DNA from: Spirochaetaceae bacterium
GTDB lineage: Bacteria; Spirochaetota; Spirochaetia; DSM-27196; SLAA01
Assembly: GCA_003556605.1 (NCBI GenBank)
Contig: PWQX01000089.1
Coordinates: forward strand, 1-37,155
Length of the DNA stretch: 37,155 nt
Direction of reading: 5' to 3'
In this document: piece after piece, positions 25,731 through 33,088 of the stretch
How positions within the stretch are numbered: position 1 is the stretch's first letter
Layout of the letters: the number at the start of each line of letters is the position of its first letter
The notes under the pieces: model-generated
The model's input: only the letters and a program-made list of their open reading frames with translations
The model's database searches: none
What the model was told of the DNA's origin: nothing
Program-made: the position numbers and the translations under genes

Positions 25731-25756
25731 TGCCCAGTCTTGTCCGCTAGCGCTAG

Positions 25757-25788
25757 ATTATAGCTGTAACTAGTTGTATACGCAACTA
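25757..25788 (-). promoter_or_regulatory. Operator-promoter site 2 (TTG-N6-CAA) before the small ORF-SDR-GH15 operon
   Basis: The inverted repeat TAGTTG-N6-CAACTA lies at 25771-25788 (6-bp arms). On the minus strand its half supplies the -35 box TTGCGT (25785-25780); 17 bases on is a consensus TATAAT (25762-25757). The start would be near 25750. It is the strongest -10 box of the set. Confidence 0.65.
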
Positions 25789-25867
25789 TCCTCTCGTAGA
25801 GAATAGCGATCTGGCCCCGGTTTGAAACGGGGAGCTTGCCGGCAGAGCAGCTGAGGCTGGTCCCCTT

Positions 25868-26431
25868 TTAGTCGTAGCGGTAGCCACCCGGGTCGTTCTC
25901 GAGCTCTACTCCTAAACCAAGGACGGTTCGGTTGACGAAGTTGAAATACGCCACAACCAAGGTTGCGTCGAGCAGTTCGCGGTCCTCGACGCCGAGCTGC
26001 GCGAGTCGTTCAGCCCACTTACCTTGTGCCGCGTCCTGTTGCGGGCTAAGTGTGAGATCGCGCGCGTAATCACACAGCGCCCGTTGCCGGGTCGTCAGCT
26101 CTGCCGCCTCATACTCGCCGGTCATGATTGCGTTGGCAGCAGCTGGCGACCAGAAATGCTTGAGTGCTTCCAGGTGATGCTGCACACAGTAGCGGCAGCC
26201 GTTCGCGGCCGACACGACTACGGCGATCATTTCACGTTCGGCCCGCGACAGCGGCGAGCGGCTGAACATGATCTGCCGGTACAGCTCCATGTGCGCCGGG
26301 ATGGTGGGCGGGTTAAGGCTCTGGATTTTGTGCACTTCGGCAATCTTCCCGCGCGATCGGGTGAGCTCAGCGTAGATCTGCCGCAGGTTTTCGCCGGCCT
26401 CCTCCGGTTCAATGATTCTGATGAATGCCAT
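25868..26431 (-). CDS. AhpD-like peroxidase-related protein (carboxymuconolactone decarboxylase family)
   Basis: 187 aa. The single CMD/AhpD domain holds the redox motif CRYCVQHH (Cys79, Cys82, His86), preceded by SRAEREMIAVVVSAANG, and continues LTTRQRALCDYARDLT. The C-terminal DATLVVAYFNFVNRTVLGLGVELE matches the 'peroxidase-related enzyme' subfamily. Such proteins reduce peroxides by a thiol pair, as AhpD does, though many are untested. The ATG follows GGAGG. It is monocistronic and divergent from the ABC operon; the promoter is at 26450-26478. Confidence 0.9.
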   Translation of the reverse strand: MAFIRIIEPEEAGENLRQIYAELTRSRGKIAEVHKIQSLNPPTIPAHMELYRQIMFSRSPLSRAEREMIAVVVSAANGCRYCVQHHLEALKHFWSPAAANAIMTGEYEAAELTTRQRALCDYARDLTLSPQQDAAQGKWAERLAQLGVEDRELLDATLVVAYFNFVNRTVLGLGVELENDPGGYRYD

Positions 26432-26449
26432 AGGATCCTCCGTGCCGCC

Positions 26450-26478
26450 AACCTACGCCGTCTTAGGAGTCCTGTCAA
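26450..26478 (-). promoter_or_regulatory. Promoter of the AhpD-like gene
   Basis: On the minus strand a consensus TTGACA (26478-26473), a 17-base spacer and TAGGTT (26455-26450), about 19 bases upstream of the ATG. It lies back to back with operator-promoter site 3, which could affect both genes. Confidence 0.5.
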
Positions 26479-26491
26479 ACAGCCGAGAAGA

Positions 26492-26522
26492 ACTTGTAAT
26501 TACAATATTTTTCTGTTATCTT
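26492..26522 (+). promoter_or_regulatory. Operator-promoter site 3 (perfect TTGTAATTACAA) before the YnjBCD-like operon
   Basis: A perfect 12-bp palindrome (26494-26505). Its first half is the -35 box TTGTAA, 17 bases before TATCTT (26517-26522). The ATG follows after only 9 bases (26532), so the mRNA should have no or almost no leader; no SD is present. The palindrome also lies upstream of the divergent AhpD-like promoter. Confidence 0.7.
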
Positions 26523-26531
26523 TCGACTCGC

Positions 26532-27521
26532 ATGCAAGTATCAATACAAGGACTCTCGAAGTCATTCGGCCGCACTCCCGTTCTATCGGACTTCAGTCTC
26601 GAGGTTGCCGACGGGGAGTTCATCTCGGTACTCGGCCCCTCAGGGGTAGGAAAGACGACACTCCTTCGTATTCTCGCGGGACTCGACACCGCCGCAGCCG
26701 GTGTTGTGCGATTCGACGGCTTCGCGCCGGCCGGCGGCAACGAGGCGGTGCTGGTCTTTCAAGACTACGTGCTTTTTCCCTTTCTGACGGTGTACCGCAA
26801 CGTCGCGTTCGGACTGGAGGCTCGTAGGCTCTCGAAACATCTGATCGCCGACCGCGTCGGCCGGCTATTGTCGCATTTCGGACTGAGCGAGCAAGCCGGC
26901 CGGTACCCGGCGCAGCTGTCCGGCGGACAGAAGCAGCGAGTTGCGTTAGCGAGAGCGCTTGCAGTCGCGCCGAAGCTCTTACTGCTTGACGAGCCGCTTG
27001 CGAACCTGGATAAGAATCTCAAGCGCGACACCGCGCTATACCTTCGCAGTGTGCAGCGTGAGTTCGGTATCACGACAATCTGCGTGACCCACGATCAGGA
27101 TGAAGCGATGGCGATATCCGATCGAATTGCGGTAATGCTCGGCGGTCGCATTGCACAGGTGGGTACGCCGCAGAGCGTCTATTTCCGACCGGTCTCGCCG
27201 GGCGTGGCACGATTCATGGGGCCGGTGTCGAACTTGCCGGAGAGTCAAATCACCGGCGGCGTAATCGCCCGCGCAGACACGGCAGACATCTGTCTGCTGC
27301 GTCCGGAGCAGCTGAGGGTGAGGAAGCAGCTGTCAGGCGCCTTTCAGGTGCAGGACGTTCGACTCTTGGGGTCGTACCAGCTGTGTGTAGTTACGCTGAA
27401 CGGTGTGCGCTATGAGGCCTTCACCTCACAGCCGGTCCCGTTACAGCTTGGTGATAGAGTGGAGTTCGAGCGGGTGATCCCGCCGTTCGAGGAGGAGTAT
27501 GTTTATGAGGCGAGCTCATAG
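26532..27521 (+). CDS. ABC transporter ATPase (YnjD/PotA-like) with TOBE domain
   Basis: 329 aa from ATG 26532; the frame is open upstream but the domain starts MQVSIQGLSKSFG. Walker A GPSGVGKT (35-42), Q-loop Gln77, signature LSGGQ (129-133), Walker B LLLLDEP with Asp153-Glu154, H-loop His187. From about residue 235 a TOBE-type regulatory extension with CLLRPEQLRV is present, as in Fe3+, polyamine and thiamine importers. It energises the importer encoded by the next three genes; the gene overlaps the binding-protein gene by 17 bases. The mRNA appears leaderless from site 3. Confidence 0.93.
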   Translation: MQVSIQGLSKSFGRTPVLSDFSLEVADGEFISVLGPSGVGKTTLLRILAGLDTAAAGVVRFDGFAPAGGNEAVLVFQDYVLFPFLTVYRNVAFGLEARRLSKHLIADRVGRLLSHFGLSEQAGRYPAQLSGGQKQRVALARALAVAPKLLLLDEPLANLDKNLKRDTALYLRSVQREFGITTICVTHDQDEAMAISDRIAVMLGGRIAQVGTPQSVYFRPVSPGVARFMGPVSNLPESQITGGVIARADTADICLLRPEQLRVRKQLSGAFQVQDVRLLGSYQLCVVTLNGVRYEAFTSQPVPLQLGDRVEFERVIPPFEEEYVYEASS

Positions 27522-28728
27522 GGCGCTTATCACCGCTGTGGTGGCAGCAGTGGTTCTTGCAGCGGCGTGTGCCCCGGAGGCGGAAGTTGATGTACTTGAG
27601 ATCGAGTTCGACAAGCTCGAAGAACAGGCTCAGGGTACCGAGGTGCGTTTTGCGTTATGGGGAGGTGATGCGCGGATCAACGAATGGATTGATACCTATG
27701 TTTCGAATGAGCTTGAGGGTCGCTACGGCATTCGTCTGACGCGCGTTTCGATGGATGCAGCACAGATCGTGAATCGATTGCTGAGCGAAAAGCAGGCTGG
27801 GAGGGAGCGCGGGAGCATAGACCTTGTCTGGATTAACGGTGAGAACTTCAAGCGCGCGCGGCAAGAGGAGCTGCTGTTCGGGCCGTACACACACCGTATA
27901 CCCAATCTCGAGCTGACGGATCCCGAAGAGGTTGATCGCGACTGGGGCTTCCCGGTGGATGGCTACGAGCTTCCGTGGGGCCAAGCCCAGTTTGTATTCG
28001 AGTACGACTCGGCCGAGATCCCTGAGCCGCCGAGTACAATCGAGGCGCTCGATCTCTGGATCCGGGAGAACCCGGGAAGGTTTACCTATCCGCAGCCGCC
28101 TGATTTCACCGGTGCGGCGTTCATACGGCATTTGTTGTATCACTTTAGCGGGGGCTACGAGCAGTACCTTGGTGGGTTTGACCGAGCGCTATACGAAGAG
28201 CACGCGGAGAAGCTATGGGATTATCTTCGAACGATAGAGCCGTACCTCTGGCGGGAGGGGGTAACCTACCCGGCCGACAAAGCGCAGCTCGACGTGCTGT
28301 TCGAACGAAACGAGGTTGCGTTCAACATGTCCTATACGCAGTCCGGCGCTCAGGGACTGATCGATGCGGGCCGGTATCCGGAGACAGTTCGCACCTTCGT
28401 ATTAGACGGGGGTACTCTCACCGGAATCCATTTCACCGCGATACCGTTCAACGCACCTAACAAGGCCGGAGCGATGGTGGCGTCGAATTTCTTGCTCTCC
28501 CCCGATGCGCAGTACTCTAAGAACCTGCCGCAGAACTGGGGCGATTTTACGATTCTTGATCTCAGTCGTCTGAACTCCGAAGACCGCCGGCGCTTTGAAA
28601 CGTTGGACCTGGGCGCGGCCACCTTGCCGGTTGAGGTACTGAACGAGCGCAGCCTGCCGGAAATCCCCGCTGAGTATGTTGATGCGATGGATGAAGACTG
28701 GGAGCGTGAGGTTCTGCGCCGTGAGTAA
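27505..28728 (+). CDS. ABC transporter substrate-binding lipoprotein (YnjB-like)
   Basis: 407 aa from ATG 27505, at 7 bases from GGAGGAG; an ATG at 27499 is too close to it. Signal peptide with a loose lipobox VLAAAC (Cys near residue 24), then an acidic linker. The start of the mature part, VRFALWGGDARINEWIDTYV, and LVWINGENFKRARQEELLFGPYTHRIPN are hallmarks of the YnjB family of periplasmic binding proteins. The gene overlaps the ATPase gene upstream and the first permease downstream (8 bases). YnjBCD-type importers have no settled substrate. Anchored to the membrane as a lipoprotein facing the periplasm. Confidence 0.88.
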   Translation: MRRAHRALITAVVAAVVLAAACAPEAEVDVLEIEFDKLEEQAQGTEVRFALWGGDARINEWIDTYVSNELEGRYGIRLTRVSMDAAQIVNRLLSEKQAGRERGSIDLVWINGENFKRARQEELLFGPYTHRIPNLELTDPEEVDRDWGFPVDGYELPWGQAQFVFEYDSAEIPEPPSTIEALDLWIRENPGRFTYPQPPDFTGAAFIRHLLYHFSGGYEQYLGGFDRALYEEHAEKLWDYLRTIEPYLWREGVTYPADKAQLDVLFERNEVAFNMSYTQSGAQGLIDAGRYPETVRTFVLDGGTLTGIHFTAIPFNAPNKAGAMVASNFLLSPDAQYSKNLPQNWGDFTILDLSRLNSEDRRRFETLDLGAATLPVEVLNERSLPEIPAEYVDAMDEDWEREVLRRE

Positions 28729-29608
28729 CCGGCGCGCACCATGCAGGTGCCGCGTGTTGGCTTTCTTACCCTTGGTCCCTTTCGTGCTGCTTATGGTAGC
28801 CGGCATCGGCTATACCGGCATGCAGTCGCTCGGGTTGTTGGTCTCAACGCGGTCGAGCGTGGCCTACGAGCCGGGGTATGCGGCAATCCTGGGTTCGGCG
28901 TGGTTCTATCGGTCATTGTTCTACAGTTTGTACATCGCTTCGGTATCAACAGGTCTCGCGGTCATACTGGGTACGCTGCTGGCGCTGGCGTTGCGGCGTT
29001 TACCGGATCGCCTGTTCACTGCTGCGCTGGTGTACAAAGTTCCGCTGATTCTGCCGCATGTGGTCATCGGCCTCATCGTGCTTCTCGCCTTCGGCGGCCG
29101 CGGTTTGATTGCGCGTGCGGTTGATGCGATCAGCTTTTGGGCGGCGCTCGGGCTCACCCATCGTGTATTTGATCTGCTCAGCCCGCCGGGCAGCGGAGCC
29201 TTGATCGCCGCTTACGTGTTCAAGTCTGCTCCGTTCGTCACGTTGCTGGTCTACGCCGTGCTGCGCCGCTTCGACACGCGCCAGACTGAGACCGCTCGGA
29301 TGCTGGGCGCAGGAGCGTTTCTCCGGTTTCGGTGCCTGTTGTTTCCGGTGCTGTGGCCCCCGGCGGCCACAGCCGGAGTAATTGTTTTCCTTTTCAGTTT
29401 CGGCGCATTCGACCTGCCTTTTCTGTTGGGAGGAAGTCGTCCGGCGATGCTCGCCATAGATGTATTCAATCGGTATTGGTATCGAGATCTCTCCGCCCGG
29501 CCGGCGGCGATGGCGAGTCTCATCGTGATGTTGGCAATCTCGCTGGCTTTCGTGATCGTATACTTCCTTTTGGTTCGGCGCCAGCGCCGCGGGGTGCGCC
29601 ATGTCTAG
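28721..29608 (+). CDS. ABC transporter permease 1 (YnjC N-half-like)
   Basis: 295 aa from GTG 28721, which overlaps the preceding stop by 8 bases (GTGAGTAA). About six membrane helices. The coupling loop is ETARMLGAGAFLRFRCLLFPVLWP, a degenerate EAA motif, and FSFGAFDLPFLLGG follows. In E. coli YnjC both permease halves are fused in one chain; here they are two genes. A frame starting at 28676 would give an unlikely polar extension inside the previous gene. Confidence 0.88.
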   Translation: MSNRRAPCRCRVLAFLPLVPFVLLMVAGIGYTGMQSLGLLVSTRSSVAYEPGYAAILGSAWFYRSLFYSLYIASVSTGLAVILGTLLALALRRLPDRLFTAALVYKVPLILPHVVIGLIVLLAFGGRGLIARAVDAISFWAALGLTHRVFDLLSPPGSGALIAAYVFKSAPFVTLLVYAVLRRFDTRQTETARMLGAGAFLRFRCLLFPVLWPPAATAGVIVFLFSFGAFDLPFLLGGSRPAMLAIDVFNRYWYRDLSARPAAMASLIVMLAISLAFVIVYFLLVRRQRRGVRHV

Positions 29609-30386
29609 ACCAGGGGTATTGAATTTTGGGGTGCTCATAGTTGTACTGGTCTTTTTCACTCTGCCGGTGGCTCTGTTGGTGCTGTATAGCCTAAACGTCA
29701 GATACGGCAGTGTTCCTTCGTTGCGCGCGTGGTTGTATCTTGCCGGCCAGTATCGGACTTTTGGTGCAGCCCTTGTCTCCTCATTGGCGTACGGCTTGAG
29801 CGCAGTAGCGCTGGTCTTCGCGGCGTGTGTCATCCCGGCGAAGGCGATTGCCCGTTCGTCGAGGAGCGGCACGGCGGTGTTGGAGGCGGTCTTGCTGACG
29901 CCGGCGCTGTTGCCGAGTATCACCTTCGCGATCGGCGTACACCAGCTCTTCATCCGTGCCGGACTTGTCGACACCTGGCTGGGGGTCTTGCTGGTGCTGT
30001 CGTTTGTCGCGTATCCGTACATGCTGCGCGCTCTGATTGCCGCGTACGAGTCGATAGACCCGGCGTATGAGCAGTGTGCGCGTAACCTCGGCGCCGGGAT
30101 GTTTCAGACCTTCAGGCTTGTGGAGTTGCCGTTTCTTCTGCCCGGCGCAGCGGCCGGGGGCTCAGTAGTCTTCCTGGTAGCGTTCTCGGACTACTTTCTG
30201 GTGTTTCTCATCGGTGGCGGGATTGTCCCTGCGTACACGAGCTATCTCGTGCCGTTCATTCGCTCGGCCGACTACTCAATTGCCTCCGCGCTGTCGATCG
30301 TATTCTTGCTTGTACCAATTGCGTTGTTCGTGGCACAGGATCGGCTATTGACCCTGGTGCTGCGCGGCCGCGGTATGGCGGTGTAG
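29601..30386 (+). CDS. ABC transporter permease 2 (YnjC C-half-like)
   Basis: 261 aa from ATG 29601, overlapping permease 1 by 8 bases. Six hydrophobic segments; the loop EQCARNLGAGMFQTFRLVELPFLLPG is the ATPase-coupling EAA region, followed by FLVAFSDYFLVFLIGGG. It forms the heterodimeric inner-membrane channel with permease 1. It is last in the operon; the stop is 58 bases from the end of the convergent MarR gene. Confidence 0.9.
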   Translation: MSRPGVLNFGVLIVVLVFFTLPVALLVLYSLNVRYGSVPSLRAWLYLAGQYRTFGAALVSSLAYGLSAVALVFAACVIPAKAIARSSRSGTAVLEAVLLTPALLPSITFAIGVHQLFIRAGLVDTWLGVLLVLSFVAYPYMLRALIAAYESIDPAYEQCARNLGAGMFQTFRLVELPFLLPGAAAGGSVVFLVAFSDYFLVFLIGGGIVPAYTSYLVPFIRSADYSIASALSIVFLLVPIALFVAQDRLLTLVLRGRGMAV

Positions 30387-30444
30387 AGAGCAAGCTCAAC
30401 CGGCTGTCTTTGCTGTGCTGCCGCGCACCGTGTGAATAACGGTG

Positions 30445-30891
30445 TCAATAATCATCATACAGAGTCTTGAGAATACCGAGCGCTATAAGCCAGCGAGCTC
30501 TCCCGAGACGCCGGACGCTGCGCGCCTGCGCCTCTTTCCAGTAAGGGAGGTTCTCCTCGAGTGCATGCCAACCATTGTCGGTAAGCTCGTACTCGCGGCG
30601 CCGCTTATCTGTGCCGTCAACGCGAATAACCATGCCCGATTCCTCTGCCGCATCCATATTCCGCGAGATCGTACTCAGCTCCGAGTTTAAGCGCCGGGCG
30701 AGCTCTCCGGTTGAAAGCGGCGATTCAAGAGCCAGGTTCAAGAGCAAGGCGTACTGGCCTGAGGTGATTGAGGCGGGGCGAAAGGCCTCGACAAACCAAC
30801 GACTCACGGTCTTTTCGGCCCGCCGCAGATTATAGCCCGGACAGAATGCCGGCACCCCTTTGAGCGTCTTTGCGAGTTGTTTTCGGTTCAT
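30445..30891 (-). CDS. MarR-family winged-helix transcriptional regulator
   Basis: 148 aa from ATG 30891, typical MarR length; the longer frame from TTG 30942 is less likely. The winged helix runs from LSTGELARRLNSELSTISRN (recognition helix) to DGTDKRRREYELTDNG (wing), with dimer helices at both ends (FVEAFRPASITSGQYALL and ILKTLY). MarR dimers bind short palindromes and release them on binding small phenolic or lipid-like ligands or on thiol oxidation. It has one Cys (in PAFCPGYN), which could serve as an oxidation sensor as in OhrR. It lies amid five copies of a TTG-N6-CAA palindrome and is my candidate for the protein that binds them. No copy is seen in its own promoter. Confidence 0.9.
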   Translation of the reverse strand: MNRKQLAKTLKGVPAFCPGYNLRRAEKTVSRWFVEAFRPASITSGQYALLLNLALESPLSTGELARRLNSELSTISRNMDAAEESGMVIRVDGTDKRRREYELTDNGWHALEENLPYWKEAQARSVRRLGRARWLIALGILKTLYDDY

Positions 30892-30901
30892 ACTATCATC
30901 C

Positions 30902-30927
30902 CCGGAGGGCCTTTCAGCGGCCTCCGG
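30902..30927 (-). other. Hairpin just upstream of the marR-type gene start
   Basis: CCGGAGGGCC (30902-30911) pairs with GGCCTCCGG (30919-30927), one bulged base, 7-base loop. On the minus strand its 3' arm (CCCTCCGG) ends about 10 bases before the ATG and takes in the nearest purine-rich stretch. It may lower translation of the regulator or mark an upstream end. Confidence 0.4.
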
Positions 30928-30997
30928 TTGCCAGTGGTCCAAGCTTGCAATACCGTAAACCGGCGCCGTGAAGCGCGGGAATAGGTTATGTGCAGAA

Positions 30998-31846
30998 CTA
31001 TCTCGGTTCGTTCAACGCCCAATCGTAGTCATCTCGTGCCCGCGGTCGATAACCGTTCTCGGCATAGCGCCGCAGCTGTGCTGCAAGGTCGTCATCGGCA
31101 TACCTCTTTAGGTGGGTGACCACGCCCTCGATGTTGTCACCAAAGTCTTCTTGGTACCAGTTGAATATGCTTGACATGCGTAGTCTGTTACCATCGAATC
31201 GGGCGCCGCGGGGATGGTTGATGTATTCTCTTGCAGCGCTGTCGAAAACACTCCGGTAGTTTTCACGCGTAAATGGTTGGGGGTGCAGGTTAGGGCAGCC
31301 CATACTCGCGCAGTTCACCGCATAGTGTATTCGTGGGTCCTGCCAAATCGGACGTATGATGCGGTGCTCAATGTCATTCAGGCTGATGTCCTCGCCTTCA
31401 ACGGTCACCAGCGCAGCGTCCCACGGGTGTCTGTTGAACGCACGCCCGGAGATGTTGATGTCACGAATTGAGTCTACCGGGTAGTGTTCGAGAATCAATT
31501 CTACCGTTACCGCGTTGTAGAGGTTGAGCCAGTACGCCATCTGCTCGTCGCGATTGAGCTCAGACACACTTACGCCCTCCAGCTGTGCGACGTAATGTTG
31601 AAGCGCCGCCCTGTCTCCAGCGGAGACTTCGCCATATGGGACCAGGTTAACCCCTGAGTTATGATCGGTAATGAGGTAGGTATCGAGAAAAGCGCCCCAT
31701 TGGGAGTGATCAATTTTGGTGGTGGAGGTGGAATCGTGGGCCTCCCACCGCGGCCAGAGCTCGGCCTGGGGGGCGCCCGCCGCGCTAACGGCGGATGCGA
31801 ATATAAGGACGAGAGCGACACTCGTGGTCATTGCTAAGCGATACAT
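30998..31846 (-). CDS. Exported DUF547-domain protein
   Basis: 282 aa from ATG 31846, with AAAGGAGGG 5 bases upstream. Signal peptide 1-23 ending SAVSAAGA. DUF547 features: NREEQMAYWLNLYNAVTVE-like stretch, HPWDAALVTVEGEDISLNDIEHRIIRP, HYAVNCASMGCPNLHPQPF and an acidic-basic C-terminal tail. DUF547 proteins are periplasmic and may have a papain-like cysteine-peptidase fold, with the Cys-Asn region NCASMGCP conserved; activity is unproven. Upstream is a perfect-arm copy of the TTG-N6-CAA operator (31878-31889). It is monocistronic. Confidence 0.88.
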   Translation of the reverse strand: MYRLAMTTSVALVLIFASAVSAAGAPQAELWPRWEAHDSTSTTKIDHSQWGAFLDTYLITDHNSGVNLVPYGEVSAGDRAALQHYVAQLEGVSVSELNRDEQMAYWLNLYNAVTVELILEHYPVDSIRDINISGRAFNRHPWDAALVTVEGEDISLNDIEHRIIRPIWQDPRIHYAVNCASMGCPNLHPQPFTRENYRSVFDSAAREYINHPRGARFDGNRLRMSSIFNWYQEDFGDNIEGVVTHLKRYADDDLAAQLRRYAENGYRPRARDDYDWALNEPR

Positions 31847-31877
31847 ATAAGCCCTCCTTTCGTGCAGCACAGTATTG

Positions 31878-31889
31878 TTGTACATACAA
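31878..31889. promoter_or_regulatory. Operator site 4 (TTGTACATACAA) before the DUF547 gene
   Basis: Arms TTGTA and TACAA are perfectly symmetrical around CA. It is 32 bases upstream of the DUF547 ATG on the minus strand. Unlike the other sites its half does not serve as a -35 box; a -10 overlapping or just after it would fit repression, but no clear pair of boxes was found. Confidence 0.5.
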
Positions 31890-32104
31890 ATATCACATAA
31901 CCGGCAACATGTCCACTACTGCGGTGTTGAAAACATCCTAGCGGAACGGTATACCGGATCACCTGCTGAGCGGTTACGATTGACCGTCTGCATCGGGCTA
32001 CACCCGCCGATCACCGCCTGCAGGTGCCGCCGGGATGCCGTCAAACCGGCGCGCAAGGCTCCCGGCCGGAACTGAGACACCGGAACCAGAGAAGTTCATA
32101 AAAT

Positions 32105-32135
32105 ACTTGACTATACAAGTTTTTACTGTTAGCTT
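32105..32135 (+). promoter_or_regulatory. Operator-promoter site 5 (ACTTG-N6-CAAGT) before the transporter/acyltransferase operon
   Basis: ACTTGACTATACAAGT (32105-32120) has perfect 5-bp arms. TTGACT (32107-32112) is the -35 box, 17 bases before TAGCTT (32130-32135). The ATG is only 6 bases further (32142), so transcription should start at or next to the A of ATG and the mRNA be leaderless. No SD is present. Confidence 0.7.
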
Positions 32136-32141
32136 GCCAGT

Positions 32142-33074
32142 ATGCACGCAATCATTGCGATGCTCATCGGCATAGCCGGGACGTCGGTGATTCACACATC
32201 CAAAGGCGTGATGAAGCTGGGGCTGCAGCGCCTTCAGATCGCGCGCGCTACGAACGCCCCCCAGCGCGGGGCGTCAGTGGTCTACGGTCTCGGCATGCTC
32301 GCGAATTTTACCACGCCCTTTTGGGTCATGCTCGCCAATCTCTTCGCCCCCACGGTGTTCTATACCTCAATGTACGGGCTCGGGCTCGTCGCGTTGCTCG
32401 TTTTCTCGCGAATTGTGTTGCGCGAGCAACTCACACGGAGACATATACTCGGTACCGGGGTCATCATCGCCGGCACGGGATTTCTCGGTGCGGGCGAGCT
32501 GCTCGGTGCAGCGCCGATGCTCACGAGCGCCGAGCTTACTCCGCTTGTTGTGACCACCGTGCTGTGGGTCACCGGAGGTCTTGCCGGCGCTCTAGTCACC
32601 GGAAGCCGGCGGATCGGCTTTCAGGAGATTTTTTTCGGCTTGGCGGCCGGAGGTATGGCGTCGCTGGATGCCCTGCTCAAAGGAATCGCGCAGCAAGGTT
32701 CCGGAGGCGCGACACTGATACCCGGCACGGCGCTCGGCGGGGTGGTATTGGCCGGAAGCTTTGTGGTCGCGGCCGGAGCCTTCGGGATGATACAGTGGTC
32801 GTATGTAAGATACTGCAGAGCGAGTGTTATGGGAACAGCGTATGATCTGAGCTACGTGGGTCTTCCCGTGCTCTTGTTCGCATTACTCAAGCCCGACTAC
32901 GGGTTGACGCTATTCAATACCTTAGGCCTTGTGACTCTCGCCGCCGGAGCCCTGATTGTGCAGAAGGCCACCGCTGTGCCCACCATGCACGAGCAAGATC
33001 GCGAGCAGCCGGCGGTGTTTACAGGAAGTATAACCGGCTCAGAAGCTGAAGCTTGTCCGCGCGTGGCGGATTGA
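32142..33074 (+). CDS. DMT-superfamily (NIPA/EamA-like) membrane transporter
   Basis: 310 aa with nine or so hydrophobic segments. It begins IIAMLIGIAGTSVIHTSKGVMKLG, then has ANFTTPFWVMLANLFAPTVFYTSMYG and REQLTRRHILGTGVIIAGTGFL, the pattern of NIPA-like members of the drug/metabolite transporter superfamily. A polar 30-residue tail (ATAVPTMHEQDRE to the end) has no match. Possible cargo includes Mg2+, amines or lipid intermediates. No SD is present and the mRNA is probably leaderless. It is first in a five-gene operon; the next gene starts 15 bases after its stop. Confidence 0.8.
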   Translation: MHAIIAMLIGIAGTSVIHTSKGVMKLGLQRLQIARATNAPQRGASVVYGLGMLANFTTPFWVMLANLFAPTVFYTSMYGLGLVALLVFSRIVLREQLTRRHILGTGVIIAGTGFLGAGELLGAAPMLTSAELTPLVVTTVLWVTGGLAGALVTGSRRIGFQEIFFGLAAGGMASLDALLKGIAQQGSGGATLIPGTALGGVVLAGSFVVAAGAFGMIQWSYVRYCRASVMGTAYDLSYVGLPVLLFALLKPDYGLTLFNTLGLVTLAAGALIVQKATAVPTMHEQDREQPAVFTGSITGSEAEACPRVAD

Positions 33075-33088
33075 AGGAGGAGCTGCGT

